Source: Clostridium sp. DSM 17811
GTDB lineage: Bacteria > Bacillota > Clostridia > Clostridiales > Clostridiaceae
Assembly: GCF_018861905.1 (NCBI RefSeq)
Contig: NZ_JAHLDU010000017.1
Span: 1 to 64,000 of the forward strand
Reading direction: 5' to 3'
Length of the DNA stretch: 64,000 nucleotides
This document shows positions 55,986 through 64,000 of the stretch, piece by piece; the first letter of the stretch is position 1; every line of letters starts with the position of its first letter. A program made the translations under genes and the position numbers. The notes below the pieces were generated by a model, which saw only the letters and a program-made list of their open reading frames with translations, did not search any database and was not told the origin of the DNA.

Positions 55986-56930
55986 TTGGTTGATTTAGCA
56001 CTTCTAGGATGTGGAGGAGGGATGCCAATTCCAGAAAGATATTTATCTTCACTTCTAATAAGTTATAAAGGAAGAAAAATATTAATGGACTGTGGAGAAG
56101 GCACTCAAGTATCTATGAAAATGCTTGGGTGGGGATTTAAATCAATAGATGTGATTTGTTTAACCCATGGACATGCAGATCATATTGTTGGACTTCCCGG
56201 TTTGCTTTTAACAATTGGTAACAGTGGCAGAACGCTTCCAATTACTATAATTGGGCCTATAGGTATTACGGCTATGGTTAAAGGGTTAATGGTTATAGCC
56301 CCTTATCTTCCTTATGAAATTAATATCTTAGAAAATCCACAAGAACCTGTGAAGATAAAAGCTCCGTTAAATTCTACAGAAACTACAGTAGGAGAATTTA
56401 ATGACTTGATAATTTCAACACTGGAACTTGAGCATTCAACTAATTGTTTAGGTTATAGCCTCTATTTTAATAGAAAACCAAAATTTGATGTTAAAAGTGC
56501 AATTGAAAATGAAATACCAAAAGAATTTTGGAATAGACTCCAGAAAAATGAGATTATAACGGACCATGGAAAAACATATTTGCCAAAGTTGGTTTTTGGA
56601 GCTGAAAGAGTAGGAATAAAGATTAGTTTTATAACGGATACAAGACCAATTTCTAAAATAAAAGCATTTATTAATGGAAGCGACTTGTTTGTATGTGAGG
56701 GAACTTATGGTGATGAAAATGATATTGAAAAAGCTACACGAAATAAACATATGACCTTTTGCGAGGCAGCCAAGCTTGCTGTAGGCGGAGAAGTACAAGA
56801 GCTTTTATTAACACATTTTAGTCCTTCAATGCTGAGCCCAGAAGAGTATAAGGATAGAGCAGAAGTTATTTTTAAAAACACTATTATTGGTACGGATAGA
56901 AAGATAAAGACTCTTTCTTTTAAAGATTAG
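55986..56930 (+). CDS. rnz: Ribonuclease Z
   Basis: A 314-residue metallo-beta-lactamase-fold endonuclease for tRNA 3' processing. TTG start, 7 bases after GGAGATG. Metal ligands His61, His63, Asp65 and His66 are in THGHADH. The family exosite and the HMTFCEAAKLA block near 251-261 are present, with the final His in LLTHFSP (about 276). It is a housekeeping gene in an otherwise accessory region. Confidence 0.92.
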   Translation: MVDLALLGCGGGMPIPERYLSSLLISYKGRKILMDCGEGTQVSMKMLGWGFKSIDVICLTHGHADHIVGLPGLLLTIGNSGRTLPITIIGPIGITAMVKGLMVIAPYLPYEINILENPQEPVKIKAPLNSTETTVGEFNDLIISTLELEHSTNCLGYSLYFNRKPKFDVKSAIENEIPKEFWNRLQKNEIITDHGKTYLPKLVFGAERVGIKISFITDTRPISKIKAFINGSDLFVCEGTYGDENDIEKATRNKHMTFCEAAKLAVGGEVQELLLTHFSPSMLSPEEYKDRAEVIFKNTIIGTDRKIKTLSFKD

Positions 56931-56945
56931 AAAAATTTTTTTTAT

Positions 56946-56976
56946 AAAACCACTACGTATGGGAGTAGTGGTTTTT
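56946..56976 (+). terminator. Intrinsic terminator after rnz
   Basis: AAAACCACTAC pairs with GTAGTGGTTTT around an 8-base loop, followed by TTGAT. Confidence 0.85.
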
Positions 56977-57153
56977 GATATTTCCTAGGAAATTTAAAGG
57001 GTAATTGTAGAATGATATTGAAGTATGTAAGCAGAGTGTTTTGCTAAAAAATGTGATAAGATAGTAAAGTTAAATTTTTAGGGTTATTTAAGACAATATT
57101 TGAATACTATAAATAGGAGCGATTAGTTAAATTATTAAGGGGAGGGTAAAAAC

Positions 57154-57810
57154 ATGCCACAACAAAGTAGTGATTTAAAACGTAGGGCAAGGGAACAGTT
57201 AAATGGTAAATGGCTTCAAGCTGGGATCGTGTGTTTTATTGCTTGGTTAGTTACAATGTCATTTTCAGGGGGGAATGTTGTACATTCCTTTCAAAATATT
57301 TGGCAGAATGAAGAATTGGTTAGAGTTCCAATGACGTACTCATCCAATGGCTTTGGTAGTTTGGTAAGTTTTGTTTTGTCTGGACCAATAACTCTTGGTG
57401 TATCAGTTTATTTTCTTAAGCTTATACGGAATGAGGGGCCAGTTATTGAAAATATGTTTAGTGGTTTTAAATTTTTTGTGAAATCATTTGTTCTAAATTT
57501 TCTTATTGGGCTTTTCACAATTTTATGGATGTTACTTCTTATCATTCCAGGAATTATTGCTTCGCTAGGATATTCAATGTCATACTATATTATGATGGAT
57601 AATCCTGAACTAAGTGCCTCGGAATCATTAGACCGAAGTAAACGCATGATGGTTGGCTTCAAATTTAAACTGTTTAGTTTATGGTGTAGTTATATAGGCT
57701 GGTTCATATTAGGAATAATAACTTTTGGTATAGGATTTTTATGGATTAGGCCTTACTATGAAGCTGCTATAGCTAACTTTTACCAGGATATAAGATTTAA
57801 TATAATTTAA
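57154..57810 (+). CDS. DUF975 family membrane protein
   Basis: A 218-residue membrane protein with four to five helices and the DUF975 pattern: a basic N-terminus with RRAREQLNGKW (9-19), LSGPITLGVSVYFLKLIRNE near 72-91, and a DNPELSASESLDRSKRMM signature near 150-167. Function unknown. Monocistronic with AGGGGAGGG upstream. Confidence 0.88.
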   Translation: MPQQSSDLKRRAREQLNGKWLQAGIVCFIAWLVTMSFSGGNVVHSFQNIWQNEELVRVPMTYSSNGFGSLVSFVLSGPITLGVSVYFLKLIRNEGPVIENMFSGFKFFVKSFVLNFLIGLFTILWMLLLIIPGIIASLGYSMSYYIMMDNPELSASESLDRSKRMMVGFKFKLFSLWCSYIGWFILGIITFGIGFLWIRPYYEAAIANFYQDIRFNII

Positions 57811-57914
57811 ACTTTTATATCCTAAAAAAAACAGAGGGATATTATTCAGTCCTTTGTAGAACATTAGATGTAGTATTTTTAAAATACTATATTATGGTCT
57901 AGGGAGGAATAAAA

Positions 57915-58169
57915 ATGTCAAATAAAAATAAAATTTATGAAATAACAATCAGTGAAGATGGTCTAGAAAACTATAAAGGTCAAGATATTAGTGCAAAGGA
58001 TATGGCTGAAGATTTAGGAATTGATAGCGTAATGACCGATTTTCAATGGGATGAAGATTTCAAAAAAGGTGTAATTCTTACAGGAAGGATTTTAGACAGT
58101 ATATCTGTAGAAGATGCTTTTGAGGAATTGGAAAGCGCTGAGTTTATTGAGGATGTAGTGGAAAGCTAA
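57915..58169 (+). CDS. Small acidic hypothetical protein (84 aa)
   Basis: A soluble, strongly acidic protein (FEELESAEFIEDVVES at the C-terminus) with a GGGAGG site. A beta-strand-rich N-terminus (YEITISEDGLENYKG) is followed by helices. No family is recognised. Confidence 0.65.
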   Translation: MSNKNKIYEITISEDGLENYKGQDISAKDMAEDLGIDSVMTDFQWDEDFKKGVILTGRILDSISVEDAFEELESAEFIEDVVES

Positions 58170-58228
58170 AGATTTTATACTATAGCAATAGAAATTGTTG
58201 ATATTATGAAAGATAATAGTTACAAAAA

Positions 58229-58258
58229 CAACTTGATAAATATCAAGTTGTATTTTGT
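58229..58258 (+). terminator. Probable terminator after the 84-aa gene
   Basis: A 10-bp stem (58229-58238 with 58241-58250), 2-base loop, then TATTTTG. Confidence 0.6.
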
Positions 58259-58332
58259 TGTAATATTATTCTCCTTCTGAAATGTCGTTAAACAAAGTGG
58301 CATAAATTGATGGTAATGAAGGGAGAATTATA

Positions 58333-58845
58333 ATGAAAATTGAAATTAGACAAGCAGTGATTGGAGATTTAGACGCGATAACGAAAGTGGAATCAAGCTG
58401 TTTTCCAAAGGCGGAAGCAGCTACAAGAATATCTTTAGGAGAACGTATTCATACATTCTCAGAAAACTTTTTCGTAGCAGAAGTAGACGGGGAAATTATT
58501 GGGTTTGTAAATGGCTGCGTTATCAATGGAACTGTTATCTATGATGAGCTCTACGAGAATGCTACACTACATAACCCAAATGGAGATTATCAGACTATTT
58601 TTGGACTAGATGTAGTACCAAAGTATCGTAATCAAGGAATTGCAGCACAACTTATGAATTATATGATAGAAGTATCAAAGGTAGCGGGCCTAAAAGGGGT
58701 TATTTTAACGTGCAAGGAGAGGCTTATTCATTATTATGCGAAATTTGGATATAAAAATATGGGTGTATCTGAATCAGTACATGGTGGCGCGAAATGGTAT
58801 GACATGGTTTTAACATTAGACGCTAACTGTAAGTTATCAAATTAG
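58333..58845 (+). CDS. GNAT family N-acetyltransferase
   Basis: A 170-residue acetyltransferase. The acetyl-CoA loop region is LDVVPKYRNQGIAAQLMNYM at about 96-115 (Arg/Gln-x-x-Gly-x-Ala). The C-terminal YYAKFGYKNMG is typical. It resembles the arylalkylamine-type branch seen in Firmicutes. Substrate unknown. RBS GGGAG. Confidence 0.87.
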   Translation: MKIEIRQAVIGDLDAITKVESSCFPKAEAATRISLGERIHTFSENFFVAEVDGEIIGFVNGCVINGTVIYDELYENATLHNPNGDYQTIFGLDVVPKYRNQGIAAQLMNYMIEVSKVAGLKGVILTCKERLIHYYAKFGYKNMGVSESVHGGAKWYDMVLTLDANCKLSN

Positions 58846-58882
58846 CAATACAAATGCACTGAGTACATTAATGAGTACATAT

Positions 58883-58927
58883 AAAATAACATGTAGTTAT
58901 GTAAATAATAACTACATGTTATTTTTA
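58883..58927. terminator. Terminator after the GNAT gene (probably bidirectional)
   Basis: An 18-bp stem (58883-58900 with 58908-58925) with A-rich and T-rich sides, between two convergent genes. Confidence 0.85.
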
Positions 58928-58962
58928 TGTTTAGGAGATGTTTGTAGGGTGTAAATCATTTT

Positions 58963-59691
58963 TTACTTAGTGAATAGGTTAGCAGTTAGCTTAATATTGG
59001 TTATATATATGTCTGTCAATCCCTCAAAACCCGAATCTGTTCCTATAATTAACCAAGCTTCTCCCTTGGCATTTGTAGTTACATCAATTTTATTTTGAAA
59101 ATTTTTATATTCGTAGGTATCATCTGTAGAGTTTATTTTTTCTATATTTCCTAAAACTTGCATTTCTTTTCCACCATTTGCTTGAATTCCTTTATCAACA
59201 TTTATAGTTTTCATGCCATTTATGTTTTCAACAAGAGGTGCTTTGTTTATAATCCCTGCTTTCACATATACACTTGCTCCTGGTGAGCCACCAACACCAA
59301 TTCCACCACCAGCAATATTTGTAGCTATATCAAAACTAAGAAGTACTGTGTATTTTGTATTTGGACGTAATCCATCCTTAACATTAAATTTTTTAGAAAC
59401 ATACATAAATAAATCATCACTTCGATTATGACCCTTTAACATAAGGCCTTTATCAAGTTTATCTTTAATTGGTACACTTGCTTGTTTAAAAGCCAAGGTA
59501 TAAATAAATGGATTATAATCAATAGGGAGATCTGCAAATCCACCTTCGAAACCCTCTTCATCTTTGGTAAAAGTAAATGTTCTAGTATAACTTGCACTGT
59601 TAACAGGTACACCATTATAATATTGAACACAACCACTTAACACTAAAACTGGTAAAAGGGCAACAAATAAAGTTAAAATTATTTTTTTCAT
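58963..59691 (-). CDS. Hypothetical lipoprotein
   Basis: A 242-residue lipoprotein with signal peptide and lipobox LSGC (about 18-21). The mature part is beta-rich, with TRTFTFTKDEEGFEGGFADLP near 36-56, a Gly-rich turn (IAGGGIGVGG) near 132-141 and GSDSGFEG-like GTDSGFEGLTDIYI near the C-terminus, suggesting a jelly-roll or carbohydrate-binding-like fold. No assigned function. RBS AGGGG. Confidence 0.75.
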   Translation of the reverse strand: MKKIILTLFVALLPVLVLSGCVQYYNGVPVNSASYTRTFTFTKDEEGFEGGFADLPIDYNPFIYTLAFKQASVPIKDKLDKGLMLKGHNRSDDLFMYVSKKFNVKDGLRPNTKYTVLLSFDIATNIAGGGIGVGGSPGASVYVKAGIINKAPLVENINGMKTINVDKGIQANGGKEMQVLGNIEKINSTDDTYEYKNFQNKIDVTTNAKGEAWLIIGTDSGFEGLTDIYITNIKLTANLFTK

Positions 59692-59967
59692 AATATCCCC
59701 TTTTATTCTATATTCTTTGATTTACTTTTGAAACCTAAATGAAAAACCACATAATATAATTATATATGAGATTTTAGCCTAATACAATATAGTTGAAATT
59801 ATAAAATTATACAGAATGGTGGAGTTATATTATCAATTTAATCTCTTATTTTCAATAATTAAGAGCACTTATATCTATTATCGAATATAATATAATCTTT
59901 AGGGAATGTAAATATAAGAGGTATTAAAGAGATTGTATATAAGCAATGTTATGAGGAGTGATTACAA

Positions 59968-61113
59968 ATTAAAGAGGCAATTGATTTTCTAAAAGATCTT
60001 TTAAGAATTAACAGTATCAATCCACCTGGTAATGAGATAATGGTAGCTATGGCTATTGCAAAGCAGTTAAGGGAAAGTGGTATTGAATCCAAAATACAGT
60101 CTGTTGGTGACAACCGTGCCAATTTGATTGCTAGGATAAAGGGAACAGGACATAAAAAAAGTTTAGTTTTTTGCGGTCATATGGATACTGTGTCAGTGGG
60201 AGAAATCCCATGGGAACATGAACCATTTGGAGCTGAAGAAATTGATGATCGAATTTATGGACGTGGATCCTCTGACATGAAAGGTGGTTTAGCCGCTTTA
60301 ATTATGGCTATGATTGAAGTTTCTAAATCAGGAGTAACACTGGAAGGGGACCTGGTTTTTGCAGCGACTGCAGGAGAAGAGGTTGATTGTATAGGTGCAA
60401 ACACTATGGTAGCGGATGGAAGCTTAAATGGTGCTGGAGCTATGGTCATAGCTGAGCCTAGTGATGGTGAAATTTTTGTTGCCCACAAAGGTGCCTTGTG
60501 GCTAGAGATAATTTCATATGGTAAAACTGCTCATGGGTCAATGCCTGAACATGGAATTAATGCAATTGATAACATGAACTATTTTATAAATGCTTTGCAT
60601 GATAAGTTTAAATTCAAATATAAGGAGGATAGCCTACTTGGGGGTCCAACTTTAAATATTGCTACTATTTCTGGTGGCGTCCAAGTCAATGTAGTGCCTG
60701 ATATGTGCAAATTGCAAATTGACATTCGTACTGTTCCGGGTCAAAATCATCAGGAAATTCTATCAGATATTAAGGCATTATTAGCAGAAATTGAGTCAAG
60801 TTCTAAAGCTAAATTTGATATTAAAGTTTTCAATGATAAAGTGGCATTAAAAAACAAATCAGATGATCAATTTATTAAGTTAACACTAGATACAGCAACA
60901 GAATTGTTTGGAAGTGAATATAAAGCCAAAGGTGTAACTTATTGTACAGATGCATCCATATTTGTTCCGAGTTTTAATAATAATTTATCCGTTATTATTT
61001 GTGGACCTGGCGAAGAAACGCAAGCTCATAAGCCAAACGAATATGTAAAAATAAGTAAATACATTAATTCTATTAAATTATACAAGGAAATAGCATTACG
61101 ATATTTAAAATAA
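59968..61113 (+). CDS. M20 family peptidase (ArgE/DapE-type), probable ATT start
   Basis: A 381-residue zinc amidohydrolase. Starting at the first ATG (60040) would remove the conserved N-terminus (EAIDFLKDLLRINSINPPGNE), which is in frame upstream. The only start-like codon there is ATT 59968, nine bases after GAGGAG and just downstream of an in-frame TGA. Metal ligands are His in FCGHMDTV, Asp in GRGSSDMKGG, and the Glu-Glu pair in AGEEVD; the last His is in AHKPNE. Substrates include N-acyl amino acids and dipeptides; the exact one is unknown. Confidence 0.85.
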   Translation: MKEAIDFLKDLLRINSINPPGNEIMVAMAIAKQLRESGIESKIQSVGDNRANLIARIKGTGHKKSLVFCGHMDTVSVGEIPWEHEPFGAEEIDDRIYGRGSSDMKGGLAALIMAMIEVSKSGVTLEGDLVFAATAGEEVDCIGANTMVADGSLNGAGAMVIAEPSDGEIFVAHKGALWLEIISYGKTAHGSMPEHGINAIDNMNYFINALHDKFKFKYKEDSLLGGPTLNIATISGGVQVNVVPDMCKLQIDIRTVPGQNHQEILSDIKALLAEIESSSKAKFDIKVFNDKVALKNKSDDQFIKLTLDTATELFGSEYKAKGVTYCTDASIFVPSFNNNLSVIICGPGEETQAHKPNEYVKISKYINSIKLYKEIALRYLK

Positions 61114-61147
61114 TAATAAATGAATATACTTATTATATAAAATTTTA

Positions 61148-61209
61148 AAATACCCAGAAAACCATGGAACAATATCAAAAATATTGTAATGGCGTCGCTG
61201 GGTATTATT
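61148..61209 (+). terminator. Terminator after the M20 peptidase gene
   Basis: A compound hairpin: outer AATACCCAG/CTGGGTATT and inner CCAT/ATGG plus ACAATAT/ATATTGT pairings, followed by ATTTATTTT. Confidence 0.75.
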
Positions 61210-61323
61210 TATTTTATTTATAAAACACATTTTTTTTGTAAAAAGGTAGAAATACATACTAAATATTAGTATAATAGAAATAAATTAAATTAAATGTAAA
61301 AATTCTGAATGTGAGGAATATAT

Positions 61324-61860
61324 ATGATTGAACCAATACTTTTAGCACTTATTTTTGCAAAGATAAAAGGTTACAAAATAAGACTACTTTTTAAGAACTG
61401 GGCGATATACCCTGTATTAACATTTGTACTATTGTATGTAATTTCAGAGGTTATGATATTTAATGATAACTATACATTTATCAAGTATACTAGTGTTTTT
61501 CATTATTTTTATCTTTTAACATTTATAATTTTGATTATCAAATATAAACTTAATATTAGTGCAATTATAGGGTCGATATTTATTATTATTGGAAGTATCT
61601 TAAATAATATTGTTATAGCAGCTAATAATGGGAAAATGCCTGTATTTCCAACATTATCATACTTAACTGGTTATGTAAAATCTGATTCTTTTATGAAGGT
61701 TAAGGATATACACATTTTAGGAAGTGGAGTTACTAAATTGAAGTGTTTAACAGATATAATTGATGTAGGTTATTGTATTATGAGTATTGGCGACATATGT
61801 ATAAGAGTTTTTGTTTTTATAATTCTATTTAATACTATAAAAGTCATTAACAAAACATAA
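61324..61860 (+). CDS. DUF5317-like membrane protein
   Basis: A 178-residue membrane protein with about five helices and the DUF5317 hallmark NNGKMPV (about 99-105) followed by a polar segment. Function unknown. It precedes the Agr-type genes on the same strand but is 140 bases away. Confidence 0.7.
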   Translation: MIEPILLALIFAKIKGYKIRLLFKNWAIYPVLTFVLLYVISEVMIFNDNYTFIKYTSVFHYFYLLTFIILIIKYKLNISAIIGSIFIIIGSILNNIVIAANNGKMPVFPTLSYLTGYVKSDSFMKVKDIHILGSGVTKLKCLTDIIDVGYCIMSIGDICIRVFVFIILFNTIKVINKT

Positions 61861-62003
61861 GTAATAGAAGATGGAACTTTGATTTAATAGTATATAAAAT
61901 TAATTGAACTATATTAATAAATATATCCTATTTTGTAATATTAATGATATAATTATTAACATATACAAAAATATACATAGGGTTGTTAGGAGAGAAACAA
62001 AAG

Positions 62004-62489
62004 ATGTTAAGATTGACGTTATTATATGTATTCTTAAGAATTCTGCCGGAGGAGTTTTTAGTTATTTTTGCAGTTCATGTATTTTCTAAAACTGTTATTA
62101 ATGTAAAAAAATATATAATATCAAGTATATTTTTTATTATTGCAGTTTATTTAATAAGGTTATTACCAATTCAATATGGGATACATACTATTATTGCTGT
62201 TGTAGTAGTTATTGTATTAACAATTAATATAAATAAGATAAGTATAATTAAGTCCATACAAGCTAGTATTATGACAATAATTCTCGAGTTCGTCTGTGAA
62301 GGAGCGAACGTTTTTATAATTCAGTATATATTTAAAGCAGATGTGAGGTATGTGTTAAACGATCCTTCATTAAAAATATTATACGGTATTCCATCATTGT
62401 TGATTTTTGCTGCTATAGTATCTATGTATTATGTCTATTTAGTTAAAAATAAAAAGTTGAAGGAGGTTATAGATGGAGAAATTATCTAA
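62004..62489 (+). CDS. AgrC-like membrane sensor domain without a kinase
   Basis: A 161-residue membrane protein from ATG 62004, about nine bases after TTAGGAG. It has six hydrophobic segments and the sequence features of the N-terminal sensor part of clostridial AgrC kinases (PEEFLVIFAVHVFSK, VYLIRLLPIQYGIHT). It ends after the sixth helix with KNKKLKEVIDGEII, so the dimerisation, phosphoacceptor and ATPase domains are absent. The last 17 bases overlap agrB. It may bind the autoinducer and act on another protein, or aid peptide processing; both are inference. Confidence 0.7.
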   Translation: MLRLTLLYVFLRILPEEFLVIFAVHVFSKTVINVKKYIISSIFFIIAVYLIRLLPIQYGIHTIIAVVVVIVLTININKISIIKSIQASIMTIILEFVCEGANVFIIQYIFKADVRYVLNDPSLKILYGIPSLLIFAAIVSMYYVYLVKNKKLKEVIDGEII

Positions 62490-63126
62490 TAATATTGCTA
62501 ATAAAGTAGTATTAGAATTATCCCTTGATAATGATAATCAGGAAGTAATAGCCTATGGTACTTTTGCTTTAATACAGATGTTTTTTTCTATAATTCTTGT
62601 TTTTATATTTGGATCATTGTTTAATGTAGCTTTTCAAGCTTTAATAATATCATTTACAGCTGCTATTTTTAGAAAATATTCAGGAGGGGTTCATGCAAGT
62701 TCACCAGGAATTTGCAATTTTATAGGCACAATTGTAAGTGTAGGACAAGCAATATTAATATCACTTTTATTAAATTTTTTAGTTGATTTTAAATTAGTTA
62801 TAATACTAGAAGTTGTAATTTTTACTTGGTCTTATTATATAATTTATAAATTAGTTCCGGTGGACAGCGCCTCAAAACCTATAGTAAAACAAGAAAAAAG
62901 AAATCGGATGAAGAAAGTATCTATAATACTTTTAAGTGTTTATTTAGCTATAACAGTATTTCTTATCTTGTTATATATAAGTAGTGGAGAAAAAAAACTT
63001 ATGTTTTATGTTTTATGTTTATATTCAGGCATATTATGGCAAACTTTTACTATTACGTCTCCAGGGTACTTATTAGTAGGTAAAGTAGATCACTTTTTAT
63101 ATCATATAATTAAAAATAGGGGGTAA
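62473..63126 (+). CDS. agrB: AgrB-type autoinducer-processing peptidase
   Basis: A 217-residue membrane peptidase that cuts the AgrD C-terminus and forms the (thio)lactone. Catalytic His74 (RKYSGGVHA) and Cys81 (SPGICNF) are seven residues apart, as in S. aureus AgrB. About five membrane segments. It starts inside the sensor gene after GAAGGAGG and is followed six bases later by agrD. Confidence 0.93.
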   Translation: MEKLSNNIANKVVLELSLDNDNQEVIAYGTFALIQMFFSIILVFIFGSLFNVAFQALIISFTAAIFRKYSGGVHASSPGICNFIGTIVSVGQAILISLLLNFLVDFKLVIILEVVIFTWSYYIIYKLVPVDSASKPIVKQEKRNRMKKVSIILLSVYLAITVFLILLYISSGEKKLMFYVLCLYSGILWQTFTITSPGYLLVGKVDHFLYHIIKNRG

Positions 63127-63131
63127 ATATT

Positions 63132-63266
63132 ATGAAATTTTTAAAGAAACACCTATTCACTTTAATTGCATTAGCAACAACACTTGCTGCGACTTCTGTG
63201 GCATCTTCGGCATGTTATTGGGGTGTTTATCAGCCTGAAGAACCAAAATGCCTAAGAGAAAAATAA
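63132..63266 (+). CDS. agrD: AgrD-type cyclic lactone autoinducer precursor (44 aa)
   Basis: A 44-residue precursor. Residues 1-26 form a basic amphipathic or hydrophobic leader (MKFLKKHLFTLIALATTLAA). The core begins at Cys28 with CYWGVY, followed by QPEEPKCLREK, the charged tail removed by AgrB. The likely product is a thiolactone closed on Cys28; the ring length (commonly five residues, here CYWGV) is inferred. Unusually, a second Cys (Cys40) lies in the tail. An in-frame GGGGG site lies upstream and a terminator directly downstream. Confidence 0.9.
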   Translation: MKFLKKHLFTLIALATTLAATSVASSACYWGVYQPEEPKCLREK

Positions 63267-63271
63267 TAAAT

Positions 63272-63299
63272 AAAAAAGGTCAGTTTACTGACCTTTTTT
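63272..63299 (+). terminator. Intrinsic terminator after agrD
   Basis: A 13-bp stem (63272-63284 with 63287-63299) with a 2-base loop, ending in TTTTTT. Confidence 0.88.
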
Positions 63300-63334
63300 A
63301 TTTATTATAATGAATTTAATGAGGTAGTGATAAT

Positions 63335-64000
63335 ATGGGTGATTTAAAAGATGACAAACAAAAAAAAATCTGGGAAATAGTGTCAATAGTAAAATTAGCT
63401 TCATTATTATTTTCTGGAATGGTATTTCTAAGATATTTTTTTAAGGGTAATACCATAGCAGAAGTCACAGTAGATACTAATTATAGTTTTATTTCATTTT
63501 TCGTAGTTATATTAATATTATTGTCGGTATATTTTATATGGTCAATGGCAACTATTAAAAAAATAGATTCTAAATATACTAACATTGTACAAATCATAGA
63601 AAACCTTGTATTTATTCTATTTTTTATTATTGTTATATTTTATTCAGGTAAAAATACAAGTGATTATAAATTTTTATTTTTATTTATTATAATAACTTCA
63701 ACGCTTCAACAAGGCATGAAACAAGGGATGTTAGTTGCAAGTATTTCTTCAATTTTTATATTATCATTAGATCTTATTATGGGTGCACCTAATGTACAAG
63801 TTAATCAGTTTTTTGAGAATGATTTAATTTTATCTGGAGTTTTTATTCTTACTGCATGGCCGTTGGAATTTTATGTAAGGATAGAAGGTGAACATATAAA
63901 GAAGCTCGAGGGATTAGCAAATGAAGATGGGCTTACAGGGCTTTATAATCATAGATTTTTTTATGATGCATTAGAGGGAATAATGAAAACCTGTGAAAAA
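63335..64000 (+). CDS. Membrane-bound GGDEF-family protein (diguanylate cyclase), cut by the window edge
   Basis: The frame opens at ATG 63335 behind GAGG and runs to the edge. Residues 1-190 hold five to six membrane helices. They are followed by the start of a GGDEF domain (LANEDGLTGLYNHRFFYDAL, about 193-212), with the conserved DGLTGLYNHR entry motif. The active-site GGDEF loop itself is outside the window, so catalytic activity cannot be judged. It follows the Agr genes and terminator by about 35 bases. Confidence 0.85.
   Translation, partial: MGDLKDDKQKKIWEIVSIVKLASLLFSGMVFLRYFFKGNTIAEVTVDTNYSFISFFVVILILLSVYFIWSMATIKKIDSKYTNIVQIIENLVFILFFIIVIFYSGKNTSDYKFLFLFIIITSTLQQGMKQGMLVASISSIFILSLDLIMGAPNVQVNQFFENDLILSGVFILTAWPLEFYVRIEGEHIKKLEGLANEDGLTGLYNHRFFYDALEGIMKTCEK

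Noticed and set aside
61904-62089. Small frame preceding the AgrC-like sensor
   Set aside because: It overlaps the sensor gene in another frame, has no ribosome binding site and shows no conserved pattern.

Overview
The window is low-GC, AT-rich DNA with strong AGGAGG ribosome binding sites. It carries a complete B12-dependent lysine fermentation operon, an Agr-type cyclic peptide locus, and many carbohydrate genes served by cation symport or ABC import. This fits an anaerobic, saccharolytic and amino-acid-fermenting Clostridium or close relative. No rRNA, tRNA, CRISPR array or intact insertion sequence was seen.

Layout. 1-12 kb holds mixed housekeeping and accessory genes: an opine-dehydrogenase-like enzyme, a tandem PilZ protein, lipoproteins, glutamate decarboxylase, and a sigma-54 activator next to a 2,3-butanediol-type dehydrogenase that has its own -24/-12 promoter. 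12.2-14.2 kb and 31.7-33.1 kb are two diverged copies of one scrambled segment. Both contain a duplicated promoter, antisense yitT fragments and pieces of a flavodoxin gene; the second also has a transporter fragment. 13.1-28.7 kb is a glycoside locus: an AraC regulator fused to a GH39-like domain, a Gfo/Idh/MocA oxidoreductase, the beta and alpha subunits of a C-glycoside deglycosidase, another TIM-barrel isomerase, a second oxidoreductase, a ROK kinase, two related flavodoxin-type reductases, a GPH symporter, a GH43 enzyme and a GH35-like enzyme. Together they look like a route for cleaving plant C-glycosides and pentose-decorated glycosides. A chemoreceptor and an intact yitT follow.

34.0-45.7 kb is the lysine operon: a lysine riboswitch, then kal, kce, atoD, atoA, kdd, kamA, kamB, kamC, kamD, kamE and a lysine-type permease. 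Imported lysine would be isomerised by the radical-SAM and B12 aminomutases, then oxidised and cleaved to acetoacetate and butyrate-level CoA intermediates. 46-55 kb is a second sugar locus: GH42 beta-galactosidase, a convergent YesM/YesN-type two-component system, and an LplB/YtcP/solute-binding ABC importer without its own ATPase. 55-61 kb holds scattered genes (phnA-like, RNase Z, DUF975, GNAT, lipoprotein, M20 peptidase).

61.3-64 kb has an Agr locus: a kinase-less AgrC-like membrane sensor, AgrB and AgrD, followed by a GGDEF protein cut by the window edge. This and the tandem PilZ protein point to c-di-GMP signalling.
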